Positions 25,927 to 35,169 of a DNA stretch of 64,000 nt are shown here, piece by piece. Position 1 is the first letter of the stretch. Each line of letters starts with the position of its first letter. Under the pieces are notes generated by a model. That model saw nothing but the letters and a program-made list of their open reading frames with translations, was not told where the DNA came from and did not search any database. Origin of the DNA: B1Sed10-231 sp046483385 (GTDB taxonomy: Bacteria; Planctomycetota; Brocadiia; SM23-32); the NCBI GenBank assembly GCA_046483385.1, contig JAWODG010000026.1, positions 1 through 64,000 of the forward strand. The letters are read 5' to 3'. The position numbers were made by a program, and so were the translations under genes.

Positions 25927-27190
25927 TTCTCTCCATTCCGCCCATATAGGGCCTGATTGCCTCTGGCAGCGTCACCGACCCGTCCGCCTGCTGGCCGTTC
26001 TCGAGAATCGCTATCACCGTCCGCGGCAGCGCGATGCCCGAACCGTTGAGCGTATGAACGAACTCGGTTCCTCCACCCTCCGCCGGGCGGTAGCGAATGT
26101 TGCACCGCCGGGCCTGAAAGTCGCCACAGTTGCTGCAGGAACTCACCTCCAGCCATTCCCCGCAGCCGGCCGCCCAGACCTCTATGTCGAACGCTCGACG
26201 CGCCGCAAAGCTCATATCTCCCGTGGACAACTCCTTCACGCGGTATGGCAGACCCAGCCGCCGGCAGACGTCCTCCGCCTCCCCGACCAGCCTCTGCAGC
26301 TCGGCCTCTGACTCGTCCGGGTGCGTCAGCTTCACCATCTCGACCTTATCGAACTGGTGTCCACGCTTGATCCCCCGCACGTCCTTTCCGGCGCTCATCT
26401 TCTCGCGGCGGAAGCAAGCCGTGTAGGCGGTGTAGTACCTGGGCAGTTCGTCCTCTTCCAGAATCTCGTCGCGGTGCAGATTCGTCAAAGGCACTTCGGC
26501 CGTGGGGATCATCCACAGGTCGTCCTCGGCATCGTGGTACAGGTTCTCCGAGAACTTGGGCAACTGGCCCGTACCCACCAGACATTCCGGATTCACCACG
26601 AAGGGGGGATAGGCCTCGGTGTAGCCGTGTTCGTTGATATGCAGGTCCAGCATCCAGTTAATCAGCGCGCGCTGCAGGCGCGGCCCTTCCCGCATCATGA
26701 CGTAGAACCGGGACCCGCTCAGCTTGACGCCGCGTTCGAAGTCGAGGATGCCCAGCTCCGGTCCCAGCTCCCAGTGCGGCTTTGGCTCGAAGTCGAACTC
26801 CGGCAACTCGCCTTCCGTGCGGACCGCAACGTTGGACTCCTCGTCCGGGCCGACGGGCGCGTCCGGGTGCGGAAGGTTGGGCAATTCCAGCAGCAATTCG
26901 TCAAGGGCTTCCCGTGTCTTCTCGGCTTCCGCGTCCAGCTCCTGGATGCCTTTACCCACAGTGCGCATAAGTTCGATGAGCTGCTGCCTCTCCGCGCCTT
27001 CCTCCATACGCCCTATCCGCTGGGACTCCCGGTTACGCTCTGCTTTCAGCTCCTCTGACTCCGTCAGAAGCGAACGCCATTGCGCGTCCAGCTTCCGTAC
27101 GCGTTCGACGGCATCGGGGTCCCCGCCTGCCTTGCGGAGCCCGTCGCGCACGGTATCCGGGTCGTCACGAAACAGCCTGATGTCCAGCAT
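25913..27190 (-). CDS. serS: seryl-tRNA synthetase
   Basis: The 425-residue class II enzyme charges tRNA-Ser. The N-terminal coiled-coil arm (about residues 30-100, rich in Glu, Lys and Arg) contacts the tRNA long variable arm. Motif 2 appears as ACFRREK near residue 260, and motif 3 as TLNGSGIALPRTVIAI near residue 390. The length matches bacterial SerRS. The downstream membrane gene overlaps its end by 14 bases. A promoter candidate lies 60-90 bases upstream, so serS likely heads this minus-strand unit. Confidence 0.97.
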   Translation of the reverse strand: MLDIRLFRDDPDTVRDGLRKAGGDPDAVERVRKLDAQWRSLLTESEELKAERNRESQRIGRMEEGAERQQLIELMRTVGKGIQELDAEAEKTREALDELLLELPNLPHPDAPVGPDEESNVAVRTEGELPEFDFEPKPHWELGPELGILDFERGVKLSGSRFYVMMREGPRLQRALINWMLDLHINEHGYTEAYPPFVVNPECLVGTGQLPKFSENLYHDAEDDLWMIPTAEVPLTNLHRDEILEEDELPRYYTAYTACFRREKMSAGKDVRGIKRGHQFDKVEMVKLTHPDESEAELQRLVGEAEDVCRRLGLPYRVKELSTGDMSFAARRAFDIEVWAAGCGEWLEVSSCSNCGDFQARRCNIRYRPAEGGGTEFVHTLNGSGIALPRTVIAILENGQQADGSVTLPEAIRPYMGGMERIGPQ

Positions 27191-27250
27191 TGTGGGGAAC
27201 CTCGCTTGGGCTGCGGGCTGCGGTCGGGAGCGGCTCTGCTCAGGCTGACT

Positions 27251-27280
27251 ATCTTAAGGGCGAAAGCGCCGGCAAGTCAA
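27251..27280 (-). promoter_or_regulatory. sigma-70-like promoter of serS
   Basis: On the minus strand TTGACT (27275-27280), 18 bases, TAAGAT (27251-27256). The predicted leader before the serS ATG is about 53 bases; I see no T-box-like structure in it. Confidence 0.5.
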
Positions 27281-27305
27281 AAGACCGTCCAGCGGGCACA
27301 TCGGG

Positions 27306-28403
27306 TCACTCGTCGCCGAATGACGTGCCGACGGCCCGGGCGGAAAGGACGAGGTCGCAATCGGGTTCGACGAGCCGCTGGCTGTCGGCCACGGTCGAGA
27401 GAGGCACCGGCACGATGTCCTGTCCCTGCACCCCGACCATAACGTCGAAGTTACCTTCGGCGGCCTGCATGAACGCGGCGCGGCCCAGCCGGGTGGCCAG
27501 CACGCGGTCATAAGCCGTGGGGGAGCCGCCGCGCTGCACGTGACCCAGAACGACGGCCCGGCTCTCGATGTCGGTCAGCTCCTCGATGCGGGAAGCCAGC
27601 CAGACGCCGATGCCGCCCAGACGGACCTTCTCGTGTGCTTCCTCCACACGCTGGCGCACCACGTATTCGCCGTCGGGCTGCTTAACCCCCTCGGAGACGA
27701 CCACGATGCTGAACTTTTTGCCGCGACTGCTGCGCTCCTCGACCGCCTCGCAAACTCGGTCCATCGTGTAGGGAATCTCGGGAATCAGTATGATGTCCCC
27801 GCCGCCGGCCATCCCCCCCACTAACGCCAGCCAGCCGGCGTAGCGGCCCATCGTCTCAAGCACCATCGCCCGGTGGTGGGACATGGCGGTTGTATGCAGC
27901 CGGTCAACCGCCTCAGTGATGACCTGCACCGCGCTGTCGAAGCCGAAGGTCACGTCCGTGCCGCAGATGTCGTTGTCGATGGTCTTGGGCACGCCCACTA
28001 CGGGGACGCCTTTCTGCCCCAGCCGGTGGGCGATGCTCAGTGTGCCGTCTCCGCCGATGCAAAAAAGCACGTCGAGACCGGCTCTACGGAAGTTCTCCAC
28101 ACAGCGGTCGGAGACGTCTCCGCCCTCGCCCTCCTCGCCGGGCTCGATGTAGGCGAAAGGATTCGCCCGGTTGGAGGTGCCCAGTATCGTGCCGCCGAGA
28201 GTCAGTATTCCGCTGACATCGTCGTAGTTCAGGCGGGTCATCCGGTTCTTGATCAGGCCGTAGTAGCCGTCGAAGATGCCGTAGGCCTCGACGCCGTACT
28301 GCAGAAGCCCCGTCTTAACGACTGCGCGAATGACGGCGTTCAGGCCCGGACAATCCCCGCCGCCGGTCAGCACACCTATGCGTCCGATGGAATCCCGCGC
28401 CAT
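27306..28403 (-). CDS. pfkA: 6-phosphofructokinase
   Basis: This 365-residue enzyme phosphorylates fructose 6-phosphate in glycolysis. The sugar site (PKTIDND, residues 139-145, with catalytic D143) and the nucleotide loop (GGDGT, residues 117-121) are both present. The phosphoryl-donor residues are Gly120 and Lys140, in the positions called 104 and 124 in E. coli. A Gly/Lys pair is known from the ATP-using members of the mixed actinobacterial-type group, while PPi enzymes have Asp/Lys. An ATP donor is thus likely. GGAG precedes the ATG. The nucleotide gap upstream (157 bases) shows no clear gene. Confidence 0.92.
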   Translation of the reverse strand: MARDSIGRIGVLTGGGDCPGLNAVIRAVVKTGLLQYGVEAYGIFDGYYGLIKNRMTRLNYDDVSGILTLGGTILGTSNRANPFAYIEPGEEGEGGDVSDRCVENFRRAGLDVLFCIGGDGTLSIAHRLGQKGVPVVGVPKTIDNDICGTDVTFGFDSAVQVITEAVDRLHTTAMSHHRAMVLETMGRYAGWLALVGGMAGGGDIILIPEIPYTMDRVCEAVEERSSRGKKFSIVVVSEGVKQPDGEYVVRQRVEEAHEKVRLGGIGVWLASRIEELTDIESRAVVLGHVQRGGSPTAYDRVLATRLGRAAFMQAAEGNFDVMVGVQGQDIVPVPLSTVADSQRLVEPDCDLVLSARAVGTSFGDE

Positions 28404-28560
28404 GGGTTATCTCCAAACTGAGTTCGTGCCAGCTCGTTCCGCTGCTGTCGCCGAGAAACGCGGACACCCAACCAGCAACTAACAACTACAAACGATCAAC
28501 TATTGACCGGGGCTTTGTGGCGACCCACCGAAGCCGCGTCACCTCTGCTGCCCATCGGTG

Positions 28561-29607
28561 TCACTCGTGCGGCTTGACCAGCACCTTCAGCCCTTCCTTC
28601 GCCTCGGCCGTCTCCAGCGCGTCCTCTATCTGGTCAAGCGGGAAGACGTGCGTGATGACCTTCCGTGTATCCACCCGGCCGGAGGCGATCAGCGAGAGGG
28701 CCTTGTGGTTCTGCAGCGGCGTCGAACCGTGATTGCCCACGAGCGTGAGCTCCTCGTAATGAACCCGGTTGCTGTCGAAGCTGATGGCCCCGCTGCCGCG
28801 AGGCAGGCCGCCGAAGTAGTTGAGGCGCCCGCGCGGCGCGACCAGCGGGACGGCTTGCTCCTGCGCGGCCGCCGAACCGCAGGCGACAATTACCACGTCG
28901 GCTCCACGATCTTCGGTCACCCCCATGATCTCGGCGCGGAGGTCGGATTCTTCGCTGTTGAAATACCCGTCCGCGTCGGCGGCCTCCGCGAGCCGGAGCC
29001 GTTCGCCAGAGATGTCGGCCATATAAACACCCCGGGCGCCGAGCGCCCGCGCCAGCATGGCGTTCAGGCACCCTATCGGACCGCAACCGATGATCAGCAC
29101 CCTATCGCCGGGCCCGACCTCCAGTCGCTCCTGCGCGTTGAGACAGCACGCCAGCGGCTCGGTCAGCGCCGCGGCCTCCGAGCTGAGACCGTCGGGCAGT
29201 TTGTTAATGGAACCGTTCCGGACGGCCGCCGGCGGAACAAGGAGGTACTCCGCGAACCCGCCGTCCCACGTGGAACCGATGTCCAGTATGTTCTGGCAGA
29301 CAGTGCTGTGGCCGCGGCGACAGTAGAGGCACGAGCCGCACGGCACGGCCGGGGCCACGGTCACGCGCTCGCTGTCGTAGTAGCCGCGGACCTCCTGGCC
29401 GACCTGGACAATCGTGCCCGCCAGTTCGTGGCCGAGTATGACGGGAAGGTCCATCATGGAGTGGCCGTGGCGCAGGGCCTTCACGTCGGTTCCGCAGACG
29501 GCGCAGGCGTCCACCCGGATCAAGACGGTGTCGTCGGCGCACTCGGGGTTGTCCACCTCGCGCAGGTGTATCTCGTCGACTCCTTCCAGAACGGCAGCTT
29601 TCATCAC
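28561..29607 (-). CDS. zinc-dependent alcohol/polyol dehydrogenase (MDR family)
   Basis: The 348-residue medium-chain dehydrogenase has the catalytic zinc ligands Cys38, His60 and Glu61, and four structural-zinc cysteines (90, 93, 96, 104). The coenzyme fold shows IIGCGPIGCLNAML, followed by an acidic D in ADISGERLRL that favours NAD over NADP. It resembles sorbitol or threonine dehydrogenases, but the substrate cannot be told. It is transcribed in the same direction as the gene of unknown function upstream (35-base gap) and lies upstream of pfkA. Confidence 0.88.
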   Translation of the reverse strand: MMKAAVLEGVDEIHLREVDNPECADDTVLIRVDACAVCGTDVKALRHGHSMMDLPVILGHELAGTIVQVGQEVRGYYDSERVTVAPAVPCGSCLYCRRGHSTVCQNILDIGSTWDGGFAEYLLVPPAAVRNGSINKLPDGLSSEAAALTEPLACCLNAQERLEVGPGDRVLIIGCGPIGCLNAMLARALGARGVYMADISGERLRLAEAADADGYFNSEESDLRAEIMGVTEDRGADVVIVACGSAAAQEQAVPLVAPRGRLNYFGGLPRGSGAISFDSNRVHYEELTLVGNHGSTPLQNHKALSLIASGRVDTRKVITHVFPLDQIEDALETAEAKEGLKVLVKPHE

Positions 29608-29642
29608 TGACCTCCAAAAACCAGTTCCTGCCCCGCAGCGTT

Positions 29643-30638
29643 CTACTGCCTGAGCAGATGCGCCCCGTCCCGCAGCAGGTTCAGCAACTCCCTCTGCAGC
29701 CCGGGGTCATCATCAAGTCCGTCCACCACGAGCGGTACGACGTGCTCCCGCGCGCCCACGCTTCGGGCCGCCGGCATCAGGTCCGTCACGTACCGCGCCC
29801 ACTCCCGCAGGTCGGCCCGAAACTCCGGGCCTCGCGCCAGCAGGACCGTCGGCCGCCCGAGCAGTCGGCACAGCGATACGTCCGCTTCGGCTTCTTCCCG
29901 TGCGTAGCCACTTATTTCCGCCCAGAAGCACTGCTTGTCCGGTGGCAATGCCACGCAGACCAGCCGGCGCTCGCCCATTCGCAACGGGTCCTCGGCCTCT
30001 TCGCCCGCGAAACGACGGTTCTCTTTCTGCACGTCCCGCGCCCGCTCCAAATGACGAGCCAGTAGCCCTTCTATGTTCTCCTCCATCAACTCCCCGGCCG
30101 CTTCCGCCAGCGCGTAGCGGTCGGCCTTCAATGACGTGAGCACCGTCCGCAGCGGCTCATTCCAGTCGGCCTCATCGACGGTCAGTTTACTGGCTGCAAA
30201 GTGGGTCAGAGCTTCCTCGTAATCGTCCTCCGGCGCCCCGAGGCTCCGCCGCACGAGCCCGGCCACTGATTCAGCCGTCTCCGACACGATCAGTCTTTCG
30301 TCGCCTATCATGTGGCCGACCGCGCGGCGGTCCTCCGGCCGCCAGGGGGCGGCGCTAAACCACCGCACCTCGCCGAAGAAGTGCCGCAGGTTCTCCATCA
30401 ACTGCGGGCGCACGAGACGGCCGTCCCAGTCGATGTGCACCACTTCGACACCGCACAGCACCAGCGTGTAGCCGCGGGGCAACTTCCGCTGCACTTCGCT
30501 TTCGAAGAACTGTGGCAGCTCCTGCGAATCGAAGACCAGCACCTCCGTGCGACCCTCGGCCGCGCGCCCCGCCAGAGCGGCGGCCACCACCGGATCAACC
30601 TCCGGTGCCGCCACAGTTACCGTGTACTGTTCTGCCAT
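29643..30638 (-). CDS. protein of unknown function
   Basis: I do not recognise this 331-residue soluble protein. It has no signal peptide and no membrane helix. A short HIDWDG stretch at residues 68-73 faintly recalls the HxDxDG motif of DHH phosphoesterases, and the C-terminal part (SGYAREEAEADVSLCRLLGR) could be DHHA1-like, but no DHH triad is present, so this is only a weak hint. It sits 47 bases after the MrfA-like helicase gene on the same strand and could belong to the same operon. Confidence 0.6.
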   Translation of the reverse strand: MAEQYTVTVAAPEVDPVVAAALAGRAAEGRTEVLVFDSQELPQFFESEVQRKLPRGYTLVLCGVEVVHIDWDGRLVRPQLMENLRHFFGEVRWFSAAPWRPEDRRAVGHMIGDERLIVSETAESVAGLVRRSLGAPEDDYEEALTHFAASKLTVDEADWNEPLRTVLTSLKADRYALAEAAGELMEENIEGLLARHLERARDVQKENRRFAGEEAEDPLRMGERRLVCVALPPDKQCFWAEISGYAREEAEADVSLCRLLGRPTVLLARGPEFRADLREWARYVTDLMPAARSVGAREHVVPLVVDGLDDDPGLQRELLNLLRDGAHLLRQ

Positions 30639-30685
30639 CTGGATTGCTCTGCGAAGTCGTGCGGTGCCCCGGCCGCGAAAGAACG

Positions 30686-33121
30686 CTATTGTAGCTGATC
30701 GCGTATATTTCTTTCAATGCGGGCCGGAAGCTCCTTGTGGGGTCTGCGTTGAGCGGGCTCCTCCGCGGGCCCACCGCTCTCCTCAGAGGGCGGCGCGTAC
30801 TTCGGCACGTACGGTTCCATCTCCAGCAGGTGATGCAGAAGGACGAGCGCGGCCTCCTTGTCGGGGATGTTTCCCCGTGTGCCGCTCTCGACCGCTGAGA
30901 AAGCCGAAGGCGGCACGGCCGCCCCGACGCATGAGAGGCAGCCGGTGCGGCATTCGCAACCGTGTATCAGGTCCACGACCGCCTGCATTATCTCCTCGGT
31001 CAGCTCGTAGGCCTTCTCGCTGAAACCCATCCCCTGCGGGTACTTGTCGAACACGAACAGCGTCGGGCTGTCCAGGTTCGAGGAGTCCACGACTGTGCCG
31101 ATGTCGACCGGATCGCACATGACGAACAGGGGGACGACCTCTATCAGCACGTTGGCGATGCCCACGAGTCCTTCGGCCGGTTCCCGGCCATACTTGCGGG
31201 TCAAACGGAGGGCCGCCTCGGGCGGCAGTGTCCACCACGCCATCGTCTGCAGATCGCGCGGCGGGAGGTCCAACTCCTCATAGCCGATACTCTCCCGCGA
31301 CCCGAAGCGCACCTTCTTGAACATGGTAACTGTCGACGTCACGGTCACCGGCGCCAGACCCGTCTCGCTGACACGCCAGTCATCCCGGCTCATCTCGGAG
31401 CGCTCATCGATCCGGATGCTTGCCTCGGTGATGGCCTGTGTGAAGTAGTCAACGTCTTCGCGCCTGACAAAGGCGATCTTGTTGTCCACGTCCAGCTCCT
31501 CCACGAAATAGGTTTCCCCGGCGTGGAGGTAAACGGCGTGGTCGTGAACCTGCGAAAAGGCGCCGGTTTCGTCCACGGTGCCCACCACCCGGTCCTCGTC
31601 GCGGTCCATGATGGTGTAGGTGGTGTCGCTGATGCTGCGGAGGTTGACCTTTGAGGCCGGATAGCCCTGCCCGGTCCAGTACCACCGGTCCTCGATGCGG
31701 CGCGCCATGCGGTGCTCCGCCATCAGGCCCAGCAAGGCTTCGGTGTACTCGCCGAACAGGTCACCCTCCTTTGCTTTCAGAGGAAGCTCGTGCACGGCGG
31801 TGCGCAGGTGGCCGAGGGCCACGTAGACGTTGTCCGGGTCGGTGACGGCGTTCTCGGGGCTTTGCTCGAACAGGTAATGCGTGTTGTGCATCAGGTACTG
31901 GTCAACGGGCGCATTCTGGGCCACGAGGAAGACGACCGATTCCTCCGTCCCCCGCCCCGCCCGGCCGGCCTGCTGCCACGTGCTGGCGATAGTGCCGGGG
32001 TAGCCGACGACGATGCAAGCGTCCAAACTGCCAATGTCGATGCCGAGCTCCAGCGCGTTGGTGCTGGCCACTCCGAGCAGTTCCCGGGTCGGCAGTTTCC
32101 GCTCGACCTCTCGCCGCTCCTCGGGCAGATAGCCGCCCCGGTATGCCTGTACGGCGTCCGCCAGCCGGGGACTGACACCCGCCAGTTCCTGTCGGCAGGC
32201 CTTCAGAAGCCGCTCGGTGCCGTTGCGCGTCCTGGAGAACGCGATGACCTGGATGTCGTCCTTTATCAGTTCCGTCATCAAGGTGACCGCCTCGGTGAGC
32301 GGGCTGCGCCGGCCCGCGAACTGCCCGAGGCGCGGGGGGTTCCACAGGACGAAGTACTTCCCTCCCGCCGGCGATCCGTCCTCATCGATGAGAGTCATGG
32401 GCCGGTTCGTCAACCGTTCCGCGTGGTCATCCGGATTCGCTATGGTGGCCGACGAGCAGACGAAACGGGGTTCGGCCCCGTAATGGGAAGAGATGCGCCG
32501 CAGCCGGCGCATGACGTTGGCCACGTTCGAGCCGAAAAGGCCGCGGTAGGTGTGCACCTCGTCCAGGACCACGTAGCGCAGATGCGCGAAGAAGCGGCTC
32601 CACCGCCCGTGGTTGGGCAGGATGCCCTGGTGGAGCATGTCGGGGTTGGTGAGGATGAGGGTAGCGCTGTCGCGCAGGCGCCGGCGCAGTTCCGGCGGCG
32701 TGTCCCCATCGTACGTGCCCGCCATGGCGGAGACGTCCGGGCACTTGTCCTTCAGCTCTTCCAGCATCCTGAGCTGGTCCTGGGCGAGCGCCTTGGTGGG
32801 ATAGATGAACAGGGACGTGCTGCGGGGGTCATCCAGAATGCTCTCGAACACGGGCAGCAGGTAGCAGAGCGTCTTGCCGCTGGCCGTGGAGGTCACAACC
32901 ACGAAGTCTTCACCGCGTGCGGCGCAGTCCACCGCGCGGGCCTGATGCACGTAAAGCTGTCCGATGCCGGCCTGCTGCATCATCTTCCGCAGCGGCGCGG
33001 GGATGGGATGCTCAGGTTCGGCGTAGGTCGCCTCCCGCGGCGGCAGCTTGCGCACGGACGCTATCTGGTCCCGGTACCACGGGGACTCTTCAATGTGCCT
33101 CAGGAAACGTTCTGCATCCAT
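30686..33121 (-). CDS. MrfA/YprA-like DEAD/DEAH-box helicase
   Basis: The 811-residue protein is a superfamily 2 helicase. Walker A is TSTASGKT (residues 77-84), the DEAD-box variant is DEVH (187-190), and motif III SSAT and motif VI AGRAGRG are present. The C-terminal DUF1998 region has four closely spaced cysteines (722, 724, 728, 731) in CECRTGCLSC, the zinc site seen in B. subtilis MrfA, a mitomycin-damage repair helicase. No MrfB-like exonuclease is encoded next door. It begins 5 bases after the stop of the DUSP23-like gene, so they form one unit. A role in DNA-damage repair is inferred from the family. Confidence 0.9.
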   Translation of the reverse strand: MDAERFLRHIEESPWYRDQIASVRKLPPREATYAEPEHPIPAPLRKMMQQAGIGQLYVHQARAVDCAARGEDFVVVTSTASGKTLCYLLPVFESILDDPRSTSLFIYPTKALAQDQLRMLEELKDKCPDVSAMAGTYDGDTPPELRRRLRDSATLILTNPDMLHQGILPNHGRWSRFFAHLRYVVLDEVHTYRGLFGSNVANVMRRLRRISSHYGAEPRFVCSSATIANPDDHAERLTNRPMTLIDEDGSPAGGKYFVLWNPPRLGQFAGRRSPLTEAVTLMTELIKDDIQVIAFSRTRNGTERLLKACRQELAGVSPRLADAVQAYRGGYLPEERREVERKLPTRELLGVASTNALELGIDIGSLDACIVVGYPGTIASTWQQAGRAGRGTEESVVFLVAQNAPVDQYLMHNTHYLFEQSPENAVTDPDNVYVALGHLRTAVHELPLKAKEGDLFGEYTEALLGLMAEHRMARRIEDRWYWTGQGYPASKVNLRSISDTTYTIMDRDEDRVVGTVDETGAFSQVHDHAVYLHAGETYFVEELDVDNKIAFVRREDVDYFTQAITEASIRIDERSEMSRDDWRVSETGLAPVTVTSTVTMFKKVRFGSRESIGYEELDLPPRDLQTMAWWTLPPEAALRLTRKYGREPAEGLVGIANVLIEVVPLFVMCDPVDIGTVVDSSNLDSPTLFVFDKYPQGMGFSEKAYELTEEIMQAVVDLIHGCECRTGCLSCVGAAVPPSAFSAVESGTRGNIPDKEAALVLLHHLLEMEPYVPKYAPPSEESGGPAEEPAQRRPHKELPARIERNIRDQLQ

Positions 33122-33125
33122 CGGG

Positions 33126-33590
33126 TTACGACTCCGCTGGTTCTTCCGCCGCCACGCTGTATGCGTAGACCGCCTCTTCCTGTTCCCACGTCTCGATGGA
33201 GCCGCCCCTGAGCCGGCGGATCTCCCGAATCGCCTCGTCCGGGTCCATGCCCGTATGGACCAGGTAGCACGCTATCATGGTTCCCGTGCGGCCCTTGCCG
33301 GCCAAACAATGCACGGCCACGCCTTCGCCCTCCTGGATGTGCTCGTCGCAAAACCGCACGAACTCATGAATCTGCTCCAGCTCGGGAGGCCGAAACTCCC
33401 CCACCGGGAGTCTCAGGTAATCCAGACCGTGCTCCTTCATCTCGTCCTGCGGCAGGCGGCGAGTCGTCAGGTTCACCACCCCTCCCACGCCCTTTTGCCG
33501 GAGCTCGTCCCAGTCTTCGGGCCAGCCGTCTGGCATGGCCATCCCGGCCAGCTTGCCTTCGATAACCCAACTGAACCCGTAGATTGACAT
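33126..33590 (-). CDS. DUSP23-like dual-specificity phosphatase
   Basis: The 154-residue protein carries the Cys-based phosphatase loop HCLAGKGRTG (catalytic Cys95, Arg101). The whole protein resembles human DUSP23/VH1-like proteins: SWVIEGKLAGMAMP at the N-terminus and EIRRLRGGSIETWEQE at the C-terminus. In DUSP23 the general acid lies in IPDFCPP; here the site reads PVGEFRPP, so an Asp appears replaced by Glu or shifted. Substrate is unknown; it could be a phosphoprotein or an RNA 5' end. It is tightly packed between maf and the helicase gene. Confidence 0.9.
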   Translation of the reverse strand: MSIYGFSWVIEGKLAGMAMPDGWPEDWDELRQKGVGGVVNLTTRRLPQDEMKEHGLDYLRLPVGEFRPPELEQIHEFVRFCDEHIQEGEGVAVHCLAGKGRTGTMIACYLVHTGMDPDEAIREIRRLRGGSIETWEQEEAVYAYSVAAEEPAES

Positions 33591-33595
33591 ACCGT

Positions 33596-34174
33596 TTACT
33601 CCGAGGGATAGAACTCCCGGATCATCTCTTCCAGCTCCTCGAGCGGAAGCCCCATGACGGCTGCCTCGCTCCCCTCAAGCCCAATGACGTTGGGATCGTC
33701 CGGCTGGAGGGCATAGGCACCCGCCCGCTGCAACGCACCGTCCCGCTCGGCCAGTGCACGGAGCTGCTCCTCGCTCAACCGCCTCATGCGTATTTCCGTC
33801 TCGACGCATCGCAGGCGCTCCGGTCCCTCCGGCGCGCGCACGCAGACACCGGTCAGAACCCTGTGCGGGCGTCGCGTGAGCTTCCGCAGGATGCGCAGAG
33901 CGTCTGCTCGGTCTTCGGGCTTGCCGATGATCTCACCGTCGCAGACCGCCACGGTGTCCGCGGCCACAACGAGCGCCTCCGGTCGCTGTCGCGCCACCTG
34001 TTGTGCTTTGCGGCGCGCCAGTTCCCGAACCAGATCCTCGGGGGGCTTTCCTGCGAGATCACCTTCCTCCACGTCGGGCGGGACGACCTCGAACTCCCTC
34101 GTTATGCGGGCCAATAGCCTGCGCCGCGTCTCGGAGGCGCTTGCCAGCACAAGGGGCACGGACAACTCAATCAC
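33596..34174 (-). CDS. maf: Maf-family nucleoside triphosphate pyrophosphatase
   Basis: The 192-residue protein has the Maf signature motifs: LVLASASETRRRLL at the N-terminus (usually SASPRR.ELL), VVAADTVAVCDGEIIGKP and the RAGAYALQ helix. Maf enzymes hydrolyse modified or non-canonical nucleoside triphosphates and help prevent their incorporation into nucleic acids. It starts with GTG at 34174, preceded by GAGGTG. The first bases overlap the stop of the upstream TPR gene (GTGA). Substrate subtype cannot be decided. Confidence 0.92.
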   Translation of the reverse strand: MIELSVPLVLASASETRRRLLARITREFEVVPPDVEEGDLAGKPPEDLVRELARRKAQQVARQRPEALVVAADTVAVCDGEIIGKPEDRADALRILRKLTRRPHRVLTGVCVRAPEGPERLRCVETEIRMRRLSEEQLRALAERDGALQRAGAYALQPDDPNVIGLEGSEAAVMGLPLEELEEMIREFYPSE

Positions 34175-35013
34175 GGCACCACCTCGACCCGGTGGGCCCC
34201 CGAAGCTTCGGGACCCGTATCTGCGGGGTCCTCTTCAGCCGTGTGGGCTTCCGACCCCGGAATACCTGAGCGCCCTGCCGCAACGGACGGTCGAGGCTCG
34301 GAGGACCGGGCGGCGTTCACCTGCGCTTCCGTCTCGCGCATCTTCTGGCGGCAGCGCTCCCGGAGTCGGCCGGACTCCGGCGCCGCTTCGAGCGCCTTGC
34401 GGTATGCTTTCAGCGCAAGGGACAGCCGCCCACGCTTCCTGTAGCACTCGGCCAGCTCGCCCCAGACCGTCATGGGAACCGGATTGAACCGCCTGGCGTT
34501 TCGCATCAGGAACAGGTTGGCTTCCTCCGTATTAACAACGTCCCGTCTGCGGGGCACCATGCTCTGCCCCTCCGCCAGCAACAGCATCTCGACCTGCGGC
34601 AACCCGGAGCGGAGGTAGATGGGCAGCGAGCGCGTGTAATCCTCCAGCCGGACGTCCGGCCGGGCGCTCAGAAGGTAATGCCAGTAGTGCATCATCCGCG
34701 CCGGCAGACCCTCCTGCCGAGCGGCTTCCCCCAGGGCCCACAAAGCATCGTCGGCCCACTCCGAGCGCGGATGGTCCTTGACGATGGACTCAAGGAGACG
34801 GACCTTCTCGTCGGGCGGCATCTCCTCGGTCCACACCCGGCGAAAGACCCGGCCCGCCTTCTCGGAATCCTGCGGAGTGGGTGCGGTGGCCGCTCGTTGC
34901 GCTGGCGAACCGCCGGGCGACGTGCGGGGAGCGAGGCCGGGCGGCTCCGTGCCCGCACGCACGGGCGCCCCGACCAAAGCCAGTAACGCCAACACTATCA
35001 GAATGCGCCTCAT
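34171..35013 (-). CDS. secreted tetratricopeptide-like protein
   Basis: The 280-residue product has an N-terminal signal peptide (MRRILIVLALLALVGAPVRA, with a cleavage site after ARA-type residues) and a proline/alanine-rich linker. A helical central region follows with at least one TPR unit (VWGELAECYRKRGRLSLALK) and others that are less regular. The C-terminal 60 residues look disordered. It is the first gene after a good promoter and is followed by maf, DUSP23-like and helicase genes in an overlapping run. Function unknown. Confidence 0.75.
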   Translation of the reverse strand: MRRILIVLALLALVGAPVRAGTEPPGLAPRTSPGGSPAQRAATAPTPQDSEKAGRVFRRVWTEEMPPDEKVRLLESIVKDHPRSEWADDALWALGEAARQEGLPARMMHYWHYLLSARPDVRLEDYTRSLPIYLRSGLPQVEMLLLAEGQSMVPRRRDVVNTEEANLFLMRNARRFNPVPMTVWGELAECYRKRGRLSLALKAYRKALEAAPESGRLRERCRQKMRETEAQVNAARSSEPRPSVAAGRSGIPGSEAHTAEEDPADTGPEASGAHRVEVVP

Positions 35014-35067
35014 CGGCCGCCACCTTCACGCGGAACCGTCGAATGTACCAGGAAATGTCCCGTCCCC

Positions 35068-35096
35068 AATATAGCCCTCCGGCCGGCGCGCGTCAA
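35068..35096 (-). promoter_or_regulatory. sigma-70-like promoter of the TPR-maf-phosphatase-helicase unit
   Basis: On the minus strand TTGACG (35091-35096), 17 bases, TATATT (35068-35073), about 50 bases before the ATG at 35013. It is divergent from the promoter at 35170-35199. Confidence 0.55.
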
Positions 35097-35169
35097 ACAT
35101 TCAATCGCCTCAGGGGGCGTGTCCCCGCAGGGCAACAACGTCCGCGAGGCCTTCCGGGCGGCCCACGTC

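Noticed and set aside
28404..28560. AT-richer, CAACT-type repeated stretch before pfkA.
   Set aside because: It is too short and irregular to call a repeat, and no promoter with proper spacing was found.
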